Shown: positions 26,083-35,855, numbered from the stretch's first letter. The stretch is 64,000 bases of DNA from JAJYSO01 sp964495935 (GCA_964495935.1 CAZBXQ010000006.1:12467-76466), one strand, 5' to 3'. Numbers and translations are program-made. The notes: generated by a model from the letters alone, not told the origin.

Positions 26083-26662
26083 AAGTATATGTATTATCGA
26101 TGGAGAGCCCCGAAATCTGAAGTTTCATCAGAAACGCGTAAACCGATCTCGCCAACAACTCTACAGCCTTTCCGATGAACTCCGACTGGAAGCCCTACTG
26201 GCCTCGCAAAAAATACCCAAGAAAGGAAAGTTTAAATGCCGCATCCTTTATGGAGCAGCCTTTGATTCTGTGGAATTTATTCCCTATACGATTCGACGGC
26301 ATTCATCATTTCGGCTGGTCCATGCACCATCGCTGAAATATCCGTATAAACTGGCAGACCGTCGCATTTTTCAAGATCAAAAGAAGCGCGTTCGCGAAGC
26401 GGAAATTATCCTTGCTCAAAATCATCAAATTACCGACGCTTCCTATGCCAATCTGGTCTTTTTTGATGGAAAACAAGGGTTTACTCCAAGTTCCTATTTA
26501 CTCAACGGTACCATGCGTCAATCTCTATTATCCAGCGGAAAAATCCAAGAAGAAAAAATCCTCTCAAAAGATCTCAAAAACTTTACCTCCTTTAAACTTA
26601 TCAATGCCATGATCAATTTAGAAGAAAGTCCACTCTACGATATTCAAGCCATTTTTCTTTAA
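26066..26662 (+). CDS. pabC: Class IV aminotransferase-fold protein, aminodeoxychorismate lyase type
   Basis: A 198-residue fold-type IV PLP enzyme, expected to split aminodeoxychorismate to p-aminobenzoate and pyruvate. It has FHQKRVNRSR in the N-terminal half, the PLP lysine in YKLADRRIFQ (about K94), and the ITDASYANLVFF strand, where the family often has E-T-S/R-x-N. The protein is shorter than E. coli PabC (about 270) but similar to the compact Bacteroidota form. The 17-base overlap with pabB supports a shared pathway. The exact activity is inferred from context. Confidence 0.78.
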   Translation: MSQLLESICIIDGEPRNLKFHQKRVNRSRQQLYSLSDELRLEALLASQKIPKKGKFKCRILYGAAFDSVEFIPYTIRRHSSFRLVHAPSLKYPYKLADRRIFQDQKKRVREAEIILAQNHQITDASYANLVFFDGKQGFTPSSYLLNGTMRQSLLSSGKIQEEKILSKDLKNFTSFKLINAMINLEESPLYDIQAIFL

Positions 26663-27353
26663 CCCGCTGTTTTCGATAATACAGCTCATAATTTATTGAT
26701 ATTCCCTATAAAATAGGGATAAACACTACCTGACAAAATGACAAATACAATTCGTAATAACGTGTATATCAGTATATTAAATAATATTAATTAAATGGAT
26801 AGTTTATCATAAATAAGTTATCTTAATTAGATATTGTTTTTAATCGGTTAATAATGACAACTTATATAAAACAAATTTAGCAAAAGGAAATCCGATGGAT
26901 CTACATATACAGTCATATATAAATTAATAGGTAATTACATGTCAATAAGTTTATTATATAGATTAAATGATGTTTTAGTTTAATAATGAATATCAACTAA
27001 AAAAGGTCTAATCAGCTTTAAAAAAAGGGGTATTTTCGGCAGTTTTACAAAAAGAGCTATTTCCTAATTAAAATGAATATAATTATGGAACTCCGGTTTT
27101 CAGAGATATCTCGCCTTTACTCATAGCTGCACGAGACTCAACATTTCAAAAAAATAGTAAAGTCGATTCCTTACCCGAGAGCTCCGATTAAAATCAACTC
27201 TGATTTTTTCCCTCAAATATTTTTAGCCCCGAATTACAGAAACACCCCGCGGAGCGATTCAAAAACCTTATGCCTATCCCGTAAACCGCCGATTTATAAA
27301 AAAGGCATCGATCCGGACGGATTCATGTAAATCTTATATACAATCCCCGCCCG
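26663..27353. other. 691-bp AT-rich gap with repeats, no gene seen
   Basis: Very AT-rich in its first half, with the repeat at 26829-26857 that matches 23582-23611. The second half (27000-27350) has mixed composition and no frame with a recognisable product. The gap separates two convergent units, so part of it is 3' untranslated sequence. I found no clear intrinsic terminator for either side. Confidence 0.5.
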
Positions 27354-28328
27354 TTACAGGTAATTTTTAATCAGCTCTTTTACAGATTGCGGAGCGTAGA
27401 AGGAAGGCGGTGTGTCAAGAATAGTTTTAGCGCCATAATCGCCATTTTTATTCATCTTATAAACGGCACGAGCTCCCATTACAGCGACACTGGCAGTAAA
27501 TTCGGGATTGCTTTCCAAAGTCAGGGAAAAATCTATTTTTGAGGTATGCTGATCTTTGAATCCCGTCTTCCCCACCCGAATCACATGACCGCCATGTGGC
27601 ATTTTCTGATGGTTCTTTTGAAATTCTTCTTCAGTAATAAAATGGACTTCGGTTTGATACTTTTCAAAATAGTCTTTCATATGGATCACGCGGCTCCGAA
27701 TCTCCTCTTTATCGGCATCTTTACGAGGTACTATAAAACATTGCCGATCATGCATTTCAAAACCTTTTAAATCTCCTTTCTGCTCGTCAATATGGTGGAG
27801 CACGGATGGTTTTGGAATCGTATATTGAACCGCATTCTTCACCCCTCTAATTCGCCGTACAGCATCAGAATGTCCCTGGCTTACTCCCTTTCCCCAAAAA
27901 GTAAATGTTTTACCTGAAGGCAACAGACTCTCAGCGAGCACACGATTTAAAGAGAACATCCCGGGATCCCAGCCCATTCCGATCAAACAGGTTTTTTGAT
28001 GATTCTTGCCCACCGCATCCATGGTCTCAAAATAGGACCCCATCTCTCCATGATTGTCATAGGTATCCACGGTGTTAAAATGTTTTGCCAAATCGGGACC
28101 AAACGTAGGGATATCAGTGGCCGATCCCAACGCCAAAAGGAGTACGTCAATTTCCTGTTGATACTCCAAAATATTTTCGGTATGCTCCATCTTGTCATTA
28201 GAAAATTGTTGTGGATCCCTTCGCGTAAAGATCTTTACCAATTCCAGATCCTCGGTATGCCGAATTGCAGCAACCAGGCCTTTTCCCAAGTTTCCATACC
28301 CTACAATACCTACCTTTATTGTTGTCAT
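27354..28328 (-). CDS. ddh: meso-Diaminopimelate D-dehydrogenase
   Basis: NADPH-dependent enzyme that aminates L-2-amino-6-oxopimelate directly to meso-diaminopimelate, bypassing the succinylase and acetylase branches. The 324-residue protein has the Rossmann motif VGIVGYGNLGKGLVAAI and the family substrate-loop signatures DTYDNHGEM, GMGWDPGMFSLNRV and GKGVSQGHSDAVRRI. It is the last gene of dapA-dapB-ddh and overlaps dapB by four bases. Together the three convert aspartate semialdehyde and pyruvate to meso-DAP, apart from the spontaneous step. Confidence 0.93.
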   Translation of the reverse strand: MTTIKVGIVGYGNLGKGLVAAIRHTEDLELVKIFTRRDPQQFSNDKMEHTENILEYQQEIDVLLLALGSATDIPTFGPDLAKHFNTVDTYDNHGEMGSYFETMDAVGKNHQKTCLIGMGWDPGMFSLNRVLAESLLPSGKTFTFWGKGVSQGHSDAVRRIRGVKNAVQYTIPKPSVLHHIDEQKGDLKGFEMHDRQCFIVPRKDADKEEIRSRVIHMKDYFEKYQTEVHFITEEEFQKNHQKMPHGGHVIRVGKTGFKDQHTSKIDFSLTLESNPEFTASVAVMGARAVYKMNKNGDYGAKTILDTPPSFYAPQSVKELIKNYL

Positions 28329-29065
28329 CCCAATACGTCTTTCATATCATAAAATCCATTTTTTTTCTTCAGCAAAAACCGGGCTGCACGCAAGGCTCCT
28401 TTTCCAAATATTTTTTTGCTTCCCGCCGTATGCTTGATTTCTACAACCTCATCGGTGCCGGCAAAGATTACCGAATGCTCCCCGACAATCGTCCCTCCCC
28501 TTAACGATGCGACCCCAACTTCATGCGGTTGGCGTTTTTCGTGCTTTTTGGTCCGGTCATAAACAGGATAAGCTCCTCTACGGTTTCTTTTTACCGTTTC
28601 CAGCAACATTTCAGCCGTTCCACTGGGCGCATCTACTTTTTGATTATGATGTTTCTCTATAATCTCAATATCAAAACCGGATAAAATTTTTGTCAGTGCA
28701 GCAACGACCGTATCTATCGTATTCACCCCGACACTCATATTTTGAGCATACAGGATAGGCGTCTTTTTACTCAGGAATTGCATGCGTTCTTTGATTTTAT
28801 CAGATAAACCTGTAGTCGCGATAACCGCAGGTTTTTGAACCGCCTCAACAAAATCCAAAAGAGCCGGTGTAAGCGATGAATGGGAGAAATCAACAAGGAC
28901 ATCAAAATCCTCTTTTACGGCCTTAAAATCATCGTATATCGGGATATCCAGCATTGTTTTACCCTGCCCTATTCCCGCTACAATTTTAATGTCATTTTCT
29001 TCCTGCGCCACTTTCGCTATGATTTGTCCCATAGCTCCGGTCGCACCGACTACAAGGACTCTCAT
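28325..29065 (-). CDS. dapB: 4-Hydroxy-tetrahydrodipicolinate reductase
   Basis: A 246-residue enzyme reducing the DapA product to tetrahydrodipicolinate. It has an N-terminal VLVVGATGAMGQIIAKV dinucleotide fold, ATTGLSDK, and the signature EKHHNQKVDAPSGTAEML (about 148-165). It lacks the long insertion of some proteobacterial enzymes. It overlaps dapA and ddh by four bases each, so the three genes are tightly coupled. Confidence 0.95.
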   Translation of the reverse strand: MRVLVVGATGAMGQIIAKVAQEENDIKIVAGIGQGKTMLDIPIYDDFKAVKEDFDVLVDFSHSSLTPALLDFVEAVQKPAVIATTGLSDKIKERMQFLSKKTPILYAQNMSVGVNTIDTVVAALTKILSGFDIEIIEKHHNQKVDAPSGTAEMLLETVKRNRRGAYPVYDRTKKHEKRQPHEVGVASLRGGTIVGEHSVIFAGTDEVVEIKHTAGSKKIFGKGALRAARFLLKKKNGFYDMKDVLG

Positions 29066-29943
29066 ATCAAGTCCAGTTTTTTCATAACACGTCGTAGCGT
29101 TTCCCGGGTGTGATCTGAAGCTTTATAAAGTGGCAGACGGAGATACCCCTCATCTTTACCGATAATCTTCATCGCCGATTTTACCGGAATAGGATTTGAT
29201 TCCATAAACAAGGCCTCGATAAATTCCTTATAACGCGTTTGCGTGTTCCGGGCAGCTTCCAAATTTCCATCAAAAAAATTCTGACACATTTCATGTACTT
29301 CTTTCGGACAAACATTGGCCCATACCGAAATCACTCCGGAACCTCCGAGGGAAAGCAGCGGCACGACAACATCATCATTTCCGGAATAAATATCAAAATC
29401 ATCCGGAACCAAACGCTTGACCGCGGTGGTGTAGGACAAGTCTCCGGTAGCATCCTTCAGCCCCACAATATTAGGGATTTTAGCCAGTTCGGCCACAGTT
29501 TCGGGCTCAATTGTCATGCCGGTACGCCCCGGGACGTTATACAAAATATTTGGTATAGAAACCCCCTCCACAATTGCTTTAAAATGCTCGTACAAGCCTT
29601 TTTGGCTCGTCCGGTTGTAATACGGCGTTACCTGCAAGAGAGCATCAGCCCCGGCTTCTTCGCACATTTTAGACAAATTTATACCATGCCGTGTATCATT
29701 TGACCCCGACCCCGCAATTACCGGTAACCTTCCGTCGATATACTCTGCGACACCGTGTACCACTTCTGCCTGTTCCTCATCGGTCATAGTCGAGGCTTCT
29801 CCGGTGGTTCCGGCGACCACGATGGCATCGGTTTTATTCTCCAAATGGAAATCCAGCAATTTCTTTAAGCTCTCGAAATCAATGCTTCCATCCTCAAAAA
29901 ACGGGGTTATAATGGCGACCCCGCTACCTTTAAATAAACTCAT
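29062..29943 (-). CDS. dapA: 4-Hydroxy-tetrahydrodipicolinate synthase
   Basis: Class I aldolase of 293 residues condensing pyruvate with aspartate semialdehyde. It shows GTTGEASTMTDEEQ, the catalytic tyrosine region LYNVPGRTG (about 131-139) and the Schiff-base lysine in GLKDATGDL (about K162). It starts ten bases after a 32-codon frame that may be the first gene of this transcript. Confidence 0.95.
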   Translation of the reverse strand: MSLFKGSGVAIITPFFEDGSIDFESLKKLLDFHLENKTDAIVVAGTTGEASTMTDEEQAEVVHGVAEYIDGRLPVIAGSGSNDTRHGINLSKMCEEAGADALLQVTPYYNRTSQKGLYEHFKAIVEGVSIPNILYNVPGRTGMTIEPETVAELAKIPNIVGLKDATGDLSYTTAVKRLVPDDFDIYSGNDDVVVPLLSLGGSGVISVWANVCPKEVHEMCQNFFDGNLEAARNTQTRYKEFIEALFMESNPIPVKSAMKIIGKDEGYLRLPLYKASDHTRETLRRVMKKLDLI

Positions 29944-29953
29944 ATTTTTTTCT

Positions 29954-30052
29954 TTATAATCCTGCTCTCAGCATCAACTGAATCAGAATGCACAAATATA
30001 ATCCAATCACAACTATTGACCAACGATAAATCACTCTCTTTCTTCTACTCAT
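29954..30052 (-). CDS. Possible 32-residue membrane peptide leading the dap operon
   Basis: A short frame (MSRRKRVIYRWSIVV...) with five basic residues in the first ten, then one hydrophobic helix of about 18 residues: the layout of a single-pass membrane peptide, cytosolic side first. It ends ten bases before dapA. The TATTTTTG -7 box at 30078-30085 (minus strand) would start transcription about 20 bases upstream of its ATG, so it lies within the dap mRNA. I do not recognise a family; a non-coding leader is the alternative. The longer frame to 30178 runs through the promoter and is rejected. Confidence 0.45.
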   Translation of the reverse strand: MSRRKRVIYRWSIVVIGLYLCILIQLMLRAGL

Positions 30053-30077
30053 TAGATTATTTATCTGAATAATAAAA

Positions 30078-30085
30078 CAAAAATA
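30078..30085 (-). promoter_or_regulatory. Likely -7 element of the dap operon
   Basis: TATTTTTG on the minus strand matches TAnnTTTG and lies 26 bases before the small frame at 30052. No TTG is seen at the -33 position. Confidence 0.45.
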
Positions 30086-30174
30086 GATGCGTAAAAAACC
30101 GTTTATCAGTGCCGTTTTTATACCTCTCCTGCGGAACCGGCTTCTTCCCCGAATTTTCCAAAAACCAATATCCC

Positions 30175-33100
30175 TCAACCAGAGACAATCTTTAACGAAC
30201 TATATCCTTGCCCATTTCTTTCCAATTGAATTTGTGTGGCAATACGTTCCTTTAAGGATTCCACATGACTGATTATTCCAATCGTTTTGTTAGAAGCAGC
30301 CTGCAGACGCTCCAATGTGTCGAGGGTCTGATCTAACGTTTCGGGGTCTAAGGTTCCAAAACCTTCATCGATAAACAAACTGTTGATTTGTACATTCTTA
30401 GACGCTAAATCAGAAAGTGCGAGGGCCAGAGCCAGACTCATCAAAAAGGTTTCCCCTCCGGATAAAGTTTGTACAGCGCGTTCCTGGCTTCCCATATCCA
30501 AATCGGAGACCACAAGATTATCGGTGTTTTTATCGGTATTGGGCTTAATGATCAATCGATATCGGCCGCTTATATGTTGAAGCCGTCGATTGGCCAAGGC
30601 CAAAAGATGGCGTAATGTCAAATCCTGGGCAAACTGATTAAATCGATCACCTTTTGAATCGCCAATGAGCCGGCTCAACAATTTCCAGCGGAAGTTCTCC
30701 TTCTGCCGCATATTGATATCTTTTTTTCGTCTTTCAATCCGTTTCAAGAGCTCATCATCGTTTTTCAGGCATCGATCAAGTTCTTCTCTTGTAGTCGTTT
30801 GTTCTGTAATCCGCCCCTTCATCTCTTGAATAGTCTCCTCCAGCTCTTTAATCAACTGCCCGGATTGGAGCTGCTCCTCCAGCTTTTTTTTACGGTTTTC
30901 TTCGGTTCGAATACTCGAGATCAACTCGGCGATCCGTTTTTCCAACGCCAATCGACTGTCTCTCATCTTTTTGTACTCCGTATTGGGCAATACAACTTCC
31001 TGCGCCGCTTTAACCGAAGAATACCCTCGATTCTCCAGTTTTGGGAGAAGCTCCCGAACCTGCTTCTTAAAAGCTGCCTTTTCCTGCTTTAGTTTTTCTC
31101 GATGCTCTTTGAGCCGCAAATTAATGAACTTCAGATCCTGGTTTCCTTTCAGCCAGTCCGATTGTAGTCTTTGATAATCTTCCAAAAGATTTTTTCCCTG
31201 ATAATATTGTTGGAGTTCCTCTTTAATTTGTCGGCCGCGTTTAAAAATTGACAAGAGCTCATTAAAAACGGGTTGTGCCCGTTCAACCTGTTCCTGTTCT
31301 TCCCTTATTTTTCTATAGCGTTGAAGATTTTCGATTTCCTCTTCAACCGTTTTGATCTTCTTCTCCCAATTTTGTTCCCGAAGGTCGGCCACTGTATTAT
31401 ATTCCTTGTTAAAAGCAAGCTTCCGAGCCTTTAATTTAGTCCTTTCCAGCCGTAGGTTTTCTGCCCGTTCGAGCTCCTGCTCTTTCCAATGTCGTTCTTC
31501 TGTTCGTTTTTGAGTCAGGTTCTTTTGATATTGATGCAAAGCAGTTTTGGCAATCCTGATCTTCGCCTTTAACTCCTTTTCTTTTTGCGGTGTATGATGC
31601 GCATAGGGATGCGTCGTCGAACCGCAAACCAGGCAGGGCTTACCGTCTTCTAAACGCCTCCTCAAATCTTCCACTTTTGCTGCCATCAACTGATTCTGAT
31701 AACGCAGATCCAAATTTTCAACCTCTTTATCAGCCTGTTCTACCTGGTGTTTGAGGTGCTTGATAATACCAGGCAATTCCTTCCCCTTCTCCCGTATTGT
31801 GTGTAATCGATTTTCATCTTTCTTAAGCGTTTCCTGCCAATCTTTTATGAATCTCTGCTCCTTTTGCGCTTCTTTTATAAGTTGCATCCGGTTTTTATAA
31901 AGATCGATTTGCCGGTCAAAATCACGGGGAACAACTCCATTAAAATAAGCCTCCAGCTCGTTCTTCCTTTTTTTAAATTGAACGGTAACCTGCTCCCATT
32001 GCTCCGGGTGAGTCACAAGAAATGTACTGTCTCCCTGTAGTTCAAGTCCTTCAATCTCCCGCTCAAAAGCTCGTCTCCCCGATCGGTATTGTTCTCCAAT
32101 GGCCTTCATTTGCTCCTGCAAGGCATTAACTCGGTTATAAAATGCGTCTAAAGCCGATATCAAAGCCTTTTCTTCTACAGGATTTTGAATAAATTTTTGG
32201 ATCTTCTGAAGCTGTACGTTCTTCCTTTCTTCAAAATCCTTCTTCCGGACTAATAATTGAGTTTCCTCTTTTTTTAGCTCTTCCAGTAGCTTCTCCTGAT
32301 GGGTCCAATCCTGAATCGCAACCGAAAATTCCTCGATCTGCTCGTGTTTTTTAATCCGCTCTCCATACGTTTCTTCAAATGCCTTCTGCCGAACCTGTTG
32401 AGTCCTCAGCTCCCCTTCCTTTTTCTCTAATGCGCGTTGTTGCTCTCGCAGCTCTTTGCGAAAACGAAGTTGCTCAAGAGCCTCCTCTTTCTTCTTATTC
32501 AGACCTTCAATAGCTTTCTTTAAAGCTTTTAACTCCCGGACTTTTTCCGCTTTCTCTTCCTCTGGCAATATCGCTTCCCGGTCTGCCATGAGCAGCTGTT
32601 CTTCTTGCTCGATCTCCTTATTCCGATCGGCATATTTACGAAAAGCCCGTATCCCCAGTACCCGATAGATTCCGGTACCGGTGATCTGCTCCAAGAGTTC
32701 ACTGCGTTCCTTTTTGGGGGCTTTTAGAAATTTTGAAAATTCCCCCTGTGCCAAAACCACCGATTTGATAAACTGGGAGTAACGCAGCCCGATTAACTCC
32801 TCATTTTTTGACGGTATCTCCGATTTTTTATGACTCAAACGCCGCAACGGATTCAGCTGTGTTAATTCCATTTCATAATCCCGTAAATTTCCGGTGCGGG
32901 TCGTACTGATTTCCCACACTGAAGCAAATTGCCCGTGTTTACAGCTATACGTAACTTTGGCAAAAGCCTCCTCCTGATTCCGGGTAAGAATAGCTCCTTT
33001 TTCATCGACTATAGTCTTTGAAATCTTCCCCAGCCGGGGTACTTCCCCAAAAAGAGCCAAGGAAATAACATCGAGTAGGGTTGTTTTACCGCTTCCCGTC

Positions 33101-33213
33101 GGACCGGTAATAGCAAACAGGGGATTCCGTGCAAACTCATCGGCCGTAAAATCAATATGATGTTCTCCCTTCAGGGAATTGATATTCTTAAAATCCAAGC
33201 TCAAAATTTTCAT
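30175..33213 (-). CDS. sbcC: SbcC nuclease ATPase subunit (Rad50-like)
   Basis: A 1012-residue SMC-like ATPase that works with SbcD to cut hairpins and DNA ends. It has N-terminal Walker A GPTGSGKTT (about 37-45), a long coiled coil, the zinc hook CLVC (about 526-529), a second coil, then signature LSGGETFLMSLALALALS and Walker B SLFIDEGFGTLD. The length is within the family range. Its start overlaps the sbcD stop by four bases, so the complex subunits are made together. Confidence 0.95.
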   Translation of the reverse strand: MKILSLDFKNINSLKGEHHIDFTADEFARNPLFAITGPTGSGKTTLLDVISLALFGEVPRLGKISKTIVDEKGAILTRNQEEAFAKVTYSCKHGQFASVWEISTTRTGNLRDYEMELTQLNPLRRLSHKKSEIPSKNEELIGLRYSQFIKSVVLAQGEFSKFLKAPKKERSELLEQITGTGIYRVLGIRAFRKYADRNKEIEQEEQLLMADREAILPEEEKAEKVRELKALKKAIEGLNKKKEEALEQLRFRKELREQQRALEKKEGELRTQQVRQKAFEETYGERIKKHEQIEEFSVAIQDWTHQEKLLEELKKEETQLLVRKKDFEERKNVQLQKIQKFIQNPVEEKALISALDAFYNRVNALQEQMKAIGEQYRSGRRAFEREIEGLELQGDSTFLVTHPEQWEQVTVQFKKRKNELEAYFNGVVPRDFDRQIDLYKNRMQLIKEAQKEQRFIKDWQETLKKDENRLHTIREKGKELPGIIKHLKHQVEQADKEVENLDLRYQNQLMAAKVEDLRRRLEDGKPCLVCGSTTHPYAHHTPQKEKELKAKIRIAKTALHQYQKNLTQKRTEERHWKEQELERAENLRLERTKLKARKLAFNKEYNTVADLREQNWEKKIKTVEEEIENLQRYRKIREEQEQVERAQPVFNELLSIFKRGRQIKEELQQYYQGKNLLEDYQRLQSDWLKGNQDLKFINLRLKEHREKLKQEKAAFKKQVRELLPKLENRGYSSVKAAQEVVLPNTEYKKMRDSRLALEKRIAELISSIRTEENRKKKLEEQLQSGQLIKELEETIQEMKGRITEQTTTREELDRCLKNDDELLKRIERRKKDINMRQKENFRWKLLSRLIGDSKGDRFNQFAQDLTLRHLLALANRRLQHISGRYRLIIKPNTDKNTDNLVVSDLDMGSQERAVQTLSGGETFLMSLALALALSDLASKNVQINSLFIDEGFGTLDPETLDQTLDTLERLQAASNKTIGIISHVESLKERIATQIQLERNGQGYSSLKIVSG

Positions 33214-34427
33214 TCTTCAATCGGATTTTCAATTTCTTCCAAAAGTTCTTTAAAAGCCATTTCTATTTCCTTTTTTTCATCCGCCAGAAAATCTTCCTGC
33301 TGTATTAATTCATCAAACACTTTTTGAGGCCCTAATTCCGCCAAGTGGACCTGTTCCTCAAAAAGCTCACCGGTCTGTTTTTGTTGATTTCTAAATCGTG
33401 CACGATGTTTGACAATCTCATATCCCGGTTTAACAAAGTGGGCCACCAAGACTTCTAAATCCTGTAGGATTTTAGCCTGATATACGTCTTCAACCAATTC
33501 TACCTCGATTAAATTTGACAATCCCTTATGCCCGGGCAATCTCATCAATGCAGACTGAATATGCTTCAAATCTCCTTTAATCTTAATAAGCTTTCGAAAA
33601 GAAGGTACCGGTATAGACCGGGGCTCCCAACTTTTCTCCGTATCGATTAACAAAATACGTTTGTGATCTTCACGTTCACTAAAAGAGAGTGGAATGGGAG
33701 AACCGCTGTAGAAAATACATTGCCTTCCCGAAACCCGTTGGGGTTTATGAATATGCCCCAAGGCCACATACGAAAAATAATCTCCAAAAGCCGAGGATCC
33801 TACAGCCGCCTGATTTCCAATCTGGATATCCCGCTCACTATCTGACGATTTTGCCCCCGAAGTAAACAGATGTCCCATGGCAAGAGCCGGAACATCAGGG
33901 TATTTTTTACGACAAGCCTCCGAGGCTTCCTTGAACACCTGCGAGATTCCTTCTCTCAAAGCTTCCAGACGTTCTTCATAAGTTTTTACAACCGTACGAT
34001 AAGGAAGATCTGAATTTCGTAAAAATGGAATGGCAGCAATCAGAACTTCTATTTCACCTTTTTTGTTCTTCAATGGAATCAACGTTTCCTCGATATTTTC
34101 GGGGAGTCCGCCTATAACATCCAGATCAAAGGCCTTCAGCAGTTCACGAGGCGCATTCAGCACTGCCGGAGAATCGTGATTTCCTCCCGTTAAAATGATT
34201 TTATCCACTTCTTTTCGCAAAGCGACCAAACTCTTGTAATATTGACTACGCGCTGCAGAGGAAGGATTGGCGAGATCGAAGACATCGCCGGAAATCAAAA
34301 CCACGTCCACTCCTTCTTCCCGAATAAATTGAACGAGCCAAGTTATGAAACGTTCAAAATCTTCCTGTAAATCGTAATTATGTAGTTTTTTCCCAATATG
34401 CCAATCCGCAGTATGAATTATCTTCAT
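33210..34427 (-). CDS. sbcD: SbcD exonuclease subunit (Mre11-like)
   Basis: A 405-residue calcineurin-type phosphoesterase nuclease. Metal-site motifs appear in order: HTADWHIG (4-11), LISGDVFD, GGNHDSP, MGHLF and ALGHIHKPQ. The C-terminal capping region contacts SbcC. It is the first gene of the sbcDC pair. Upstream is a divergent glycosyltransferase gene with a gap of about 95 bases. Confidence 0.95.
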   Translation of the reverse strand: MKIIHTADWHIGKKLHNYDLQEDFERFITWLVQFIREEGVDVVLISGDVFDLANPSSAARSQYYKSLVALRKEVDKIILTGGNHDSPAVLNAPRELLKAFDLDVIGGLPENIEETLIPLKNKKGEIEVLIAAIPFLRNSDLPYRTVVKTYEERLEALREGISQVFKEASEACRKKYPDVPALAMGHLFTSGAKSSDSERDIQIGNQAAVGSSAFGDYFSYVALGHIHKPQRVSGRQCIFYSGSPIPLSFSEREDHKRILLIDTEKSWEPRSIPVPSFRKLIKIKGDLKHIQSALMRLPGHKGLSNLIEVELVEDVYQAKILQDLEVLVAHFVKPGYEIVKHRARFRNQQKQTGELFEEQVHLAELGPQKVFDELIQQEDFLADEKKEIEMAFKELLEEIENPIEE

Positions 34428-34496
34428 TTTATTTTCTTTCTGTCATGGTGAAGTGAGTAAATTTATAAATTAAATCCCTGAAAATTCATTTTTAAC

Positions 34497-34504
34497 TACA
34501 TTTG
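34497..34504 (+). promoter_or_regulatory. Likely -7 element of the envelope glycolipid locus
   Basis: TACATTTG fits TAnnTTTG. It lies 18 bases before the ATG at 34523. It also covers the TTG at 34502, which rules out that codon as the start. Confidence 0.5.
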
Positions 34505-34522
34505 CCCCGAACGACCCCCATC

Positions 34523-35239
34523 ATGGACGAGGAATTTACCATAATTATTCCGGTTTACAACGAAAAAGACAATCTGCAACGGGTTGAAGAAACAATGACT
34601 CAATACCTCCGGAAAGTGTGTAGATCAACTACCGTTTTATTTGTCAACGACGGGTCATCAGACAACAGTCTCGCCCTGATTGACGAGATCTGCAAACGTC
34701 AAAAGGCTTTTCATTATATTTCATTTTCCAAAAATCAGGGGCTCAGTGCTGCAATTAAAGCGGGGTTTGATTACGTCAAGACACCTATTGTGGGATATAT
34801 CGATTCGGATCTCCAAACCAATCCTGAAGATTTCGACCTTCTATTGCCGGAAATTGATCAGTATGATTTGGTCACCGGGCTGCGAACAGGGCGTAAAGAT
34901 TCTTTTATTAAAAATACCTCGTCGTGGATTGCCAATAGAATTCGACGCTCCTTTACGCATGATGGGATAGACGATACCGGATGCCCGTTAAAAGTAATAC
35001 GAACAGAATATGCCAAGCGTATCCCCATGTTTAAAGGGTTACATCGATTTTTACCGGCCATGATTCTCCTGCAAAACGGAAAAATAAAACAGGTTCCGGT
35101 AAGACATTATCCCCGTATCGCGGGAAAATCGAAATATCACCTCCGGAATCGGCTTTTGGGTCCGCTGGGAGATTGTTTTGCCTATTTATGGATGAAAAAG
35201 AAGTATATTAACTACCACGTGGACGGTAAGGATGAGTAA
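34523..35239 (+). CDS. Family 2 glycosyltransferase, polyprenyl-phosphate type (ArnC/DPM1-like)
   Basis: A 238-residue GT-A enzyme (MDEEFTIIIPVYNEKDNL) with FVNDGSSDNS, GYIDSDLQTNPEDF and the acceptor loop PRIAGKSKYHL. It lacks the two C-terminal membrane helices of ArnC, so it is closer to soluble DPM1. It is expected to load a sugar on polyprenyl phosphate. It overlaps the next gene by eight bases and heads a run of five plus-strand genes. The nucleotide sugar is unknown. Confidence 0.85.
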   Translation: MDEEFTIIIPVYNEKDNLQRVEETMTQYLRKVCRSTTVLFVNDGSSDNSLALIDEICKRQKAFHYISFSKNQGLSAAIKAGFDYVKTPIVGYIDSDLQTNPEDFDLLLPEIDQYDLVTGLRTGRKDSFIKNTSSWIANRIRRSFTHDGIDDTGCPLKVIRTEYAKRIPMFKGLHRFLPAMILLQNGKIKQVPVRHYPRIAGKSKYHLRNRLLGPLGDCFAYLWMKKKYINYHVDGKDE

Positions 35240-35855
35240 CTGGTGGATTTTTGGGATTGGATTTCTCGCCCAAGGGCTTTTCTCTGCGCGGTTACTCCTC
35301 CAGTGGATCGTTTCCGAACGAGCCCAAAAAGTATTGACCCCTTCTTTATTTTGGAAAATCTCTTTGATCGCCGCCTTTTTACTCTTTATATACGGAGACC
35401 TACGGAATGATTTTGCCATTATGCTGGGGCAGAGTATCACCTATTTTATTTATATCCGGAACCTTCAACTTCAAAGGGAATGGGAAAAAATACCAAAATT
35501 TATGCAGTGGTTCCTATGGGGATTTCCCATATTGATCGGGATTTATTTCTTCAATAATAACACTTACGACCTTAGTCGTTTATTTTCCCGGGAAGAAATT
35601 GCCCCCTGGTTATTGATTCTGGGAGCCGCCTCACAACTTCTGTTTAACTTTCGATTTGTATATCAATGGATCTATTCCGAACGCCAACAAGAATCGAGTT
35701 TACCTCTGGGTTTTTGGGCCCTTAGTTTAGCCGGCTCCGTACTTATCCTTATTTATGCCATCTTTCGTCGGGATCCGGTGTTGTTTATCGGCCAGTTCTT
35801 CGGGAGTATAATTTATACAAGAAATGTCATTTTAATTCGTCGTACTCATGTCTAA
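35232..35855 (+). CDS. Duplicated LAB_N-domain membrane protein
   Basis: A 207-residue protein with two copies of the lipid-A-disaccharide synthase N-terminal (LAB_N) domain and no LpxB catalytic domain. Copy 1 has FLAQGLFSARLLLQWIVSERA...FWKISLIAAFLLFIYGDLRNDFAIMLGQSITYFIYIRNL. Copy 2 has GAASQLLFNFRFVYQWIYSERQ...FWALSLAGSVLILIYAIFRRDPVLFIGQFFGSIIYTRN. Each copy gives about three helices. Such proteins are common beside ArnC- and ArnT-like genes. A lipid-linked sugar flippase role is an inference from context. It overlaps both neighbours by eight bases. Confidence 0.85.
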   Translation: MSNWWIFGIGFLAQGLFSARLLLQWIVSERAQKVLTPSLFWKISLIAAFLLFIYGDLRNDFAIMLGQSITYFIYIRNLQLQREWEKIPKFMQWFLWGFPILIGIYFFNNNTYDLSRLFSREEIAPWLLILGAASQLLFNFRFVYQWIYSERQQESSLPLGFWALSLAGSVLILIYAIFRRDPVLFIGQFFGSIIYTRNVILIRRTHV

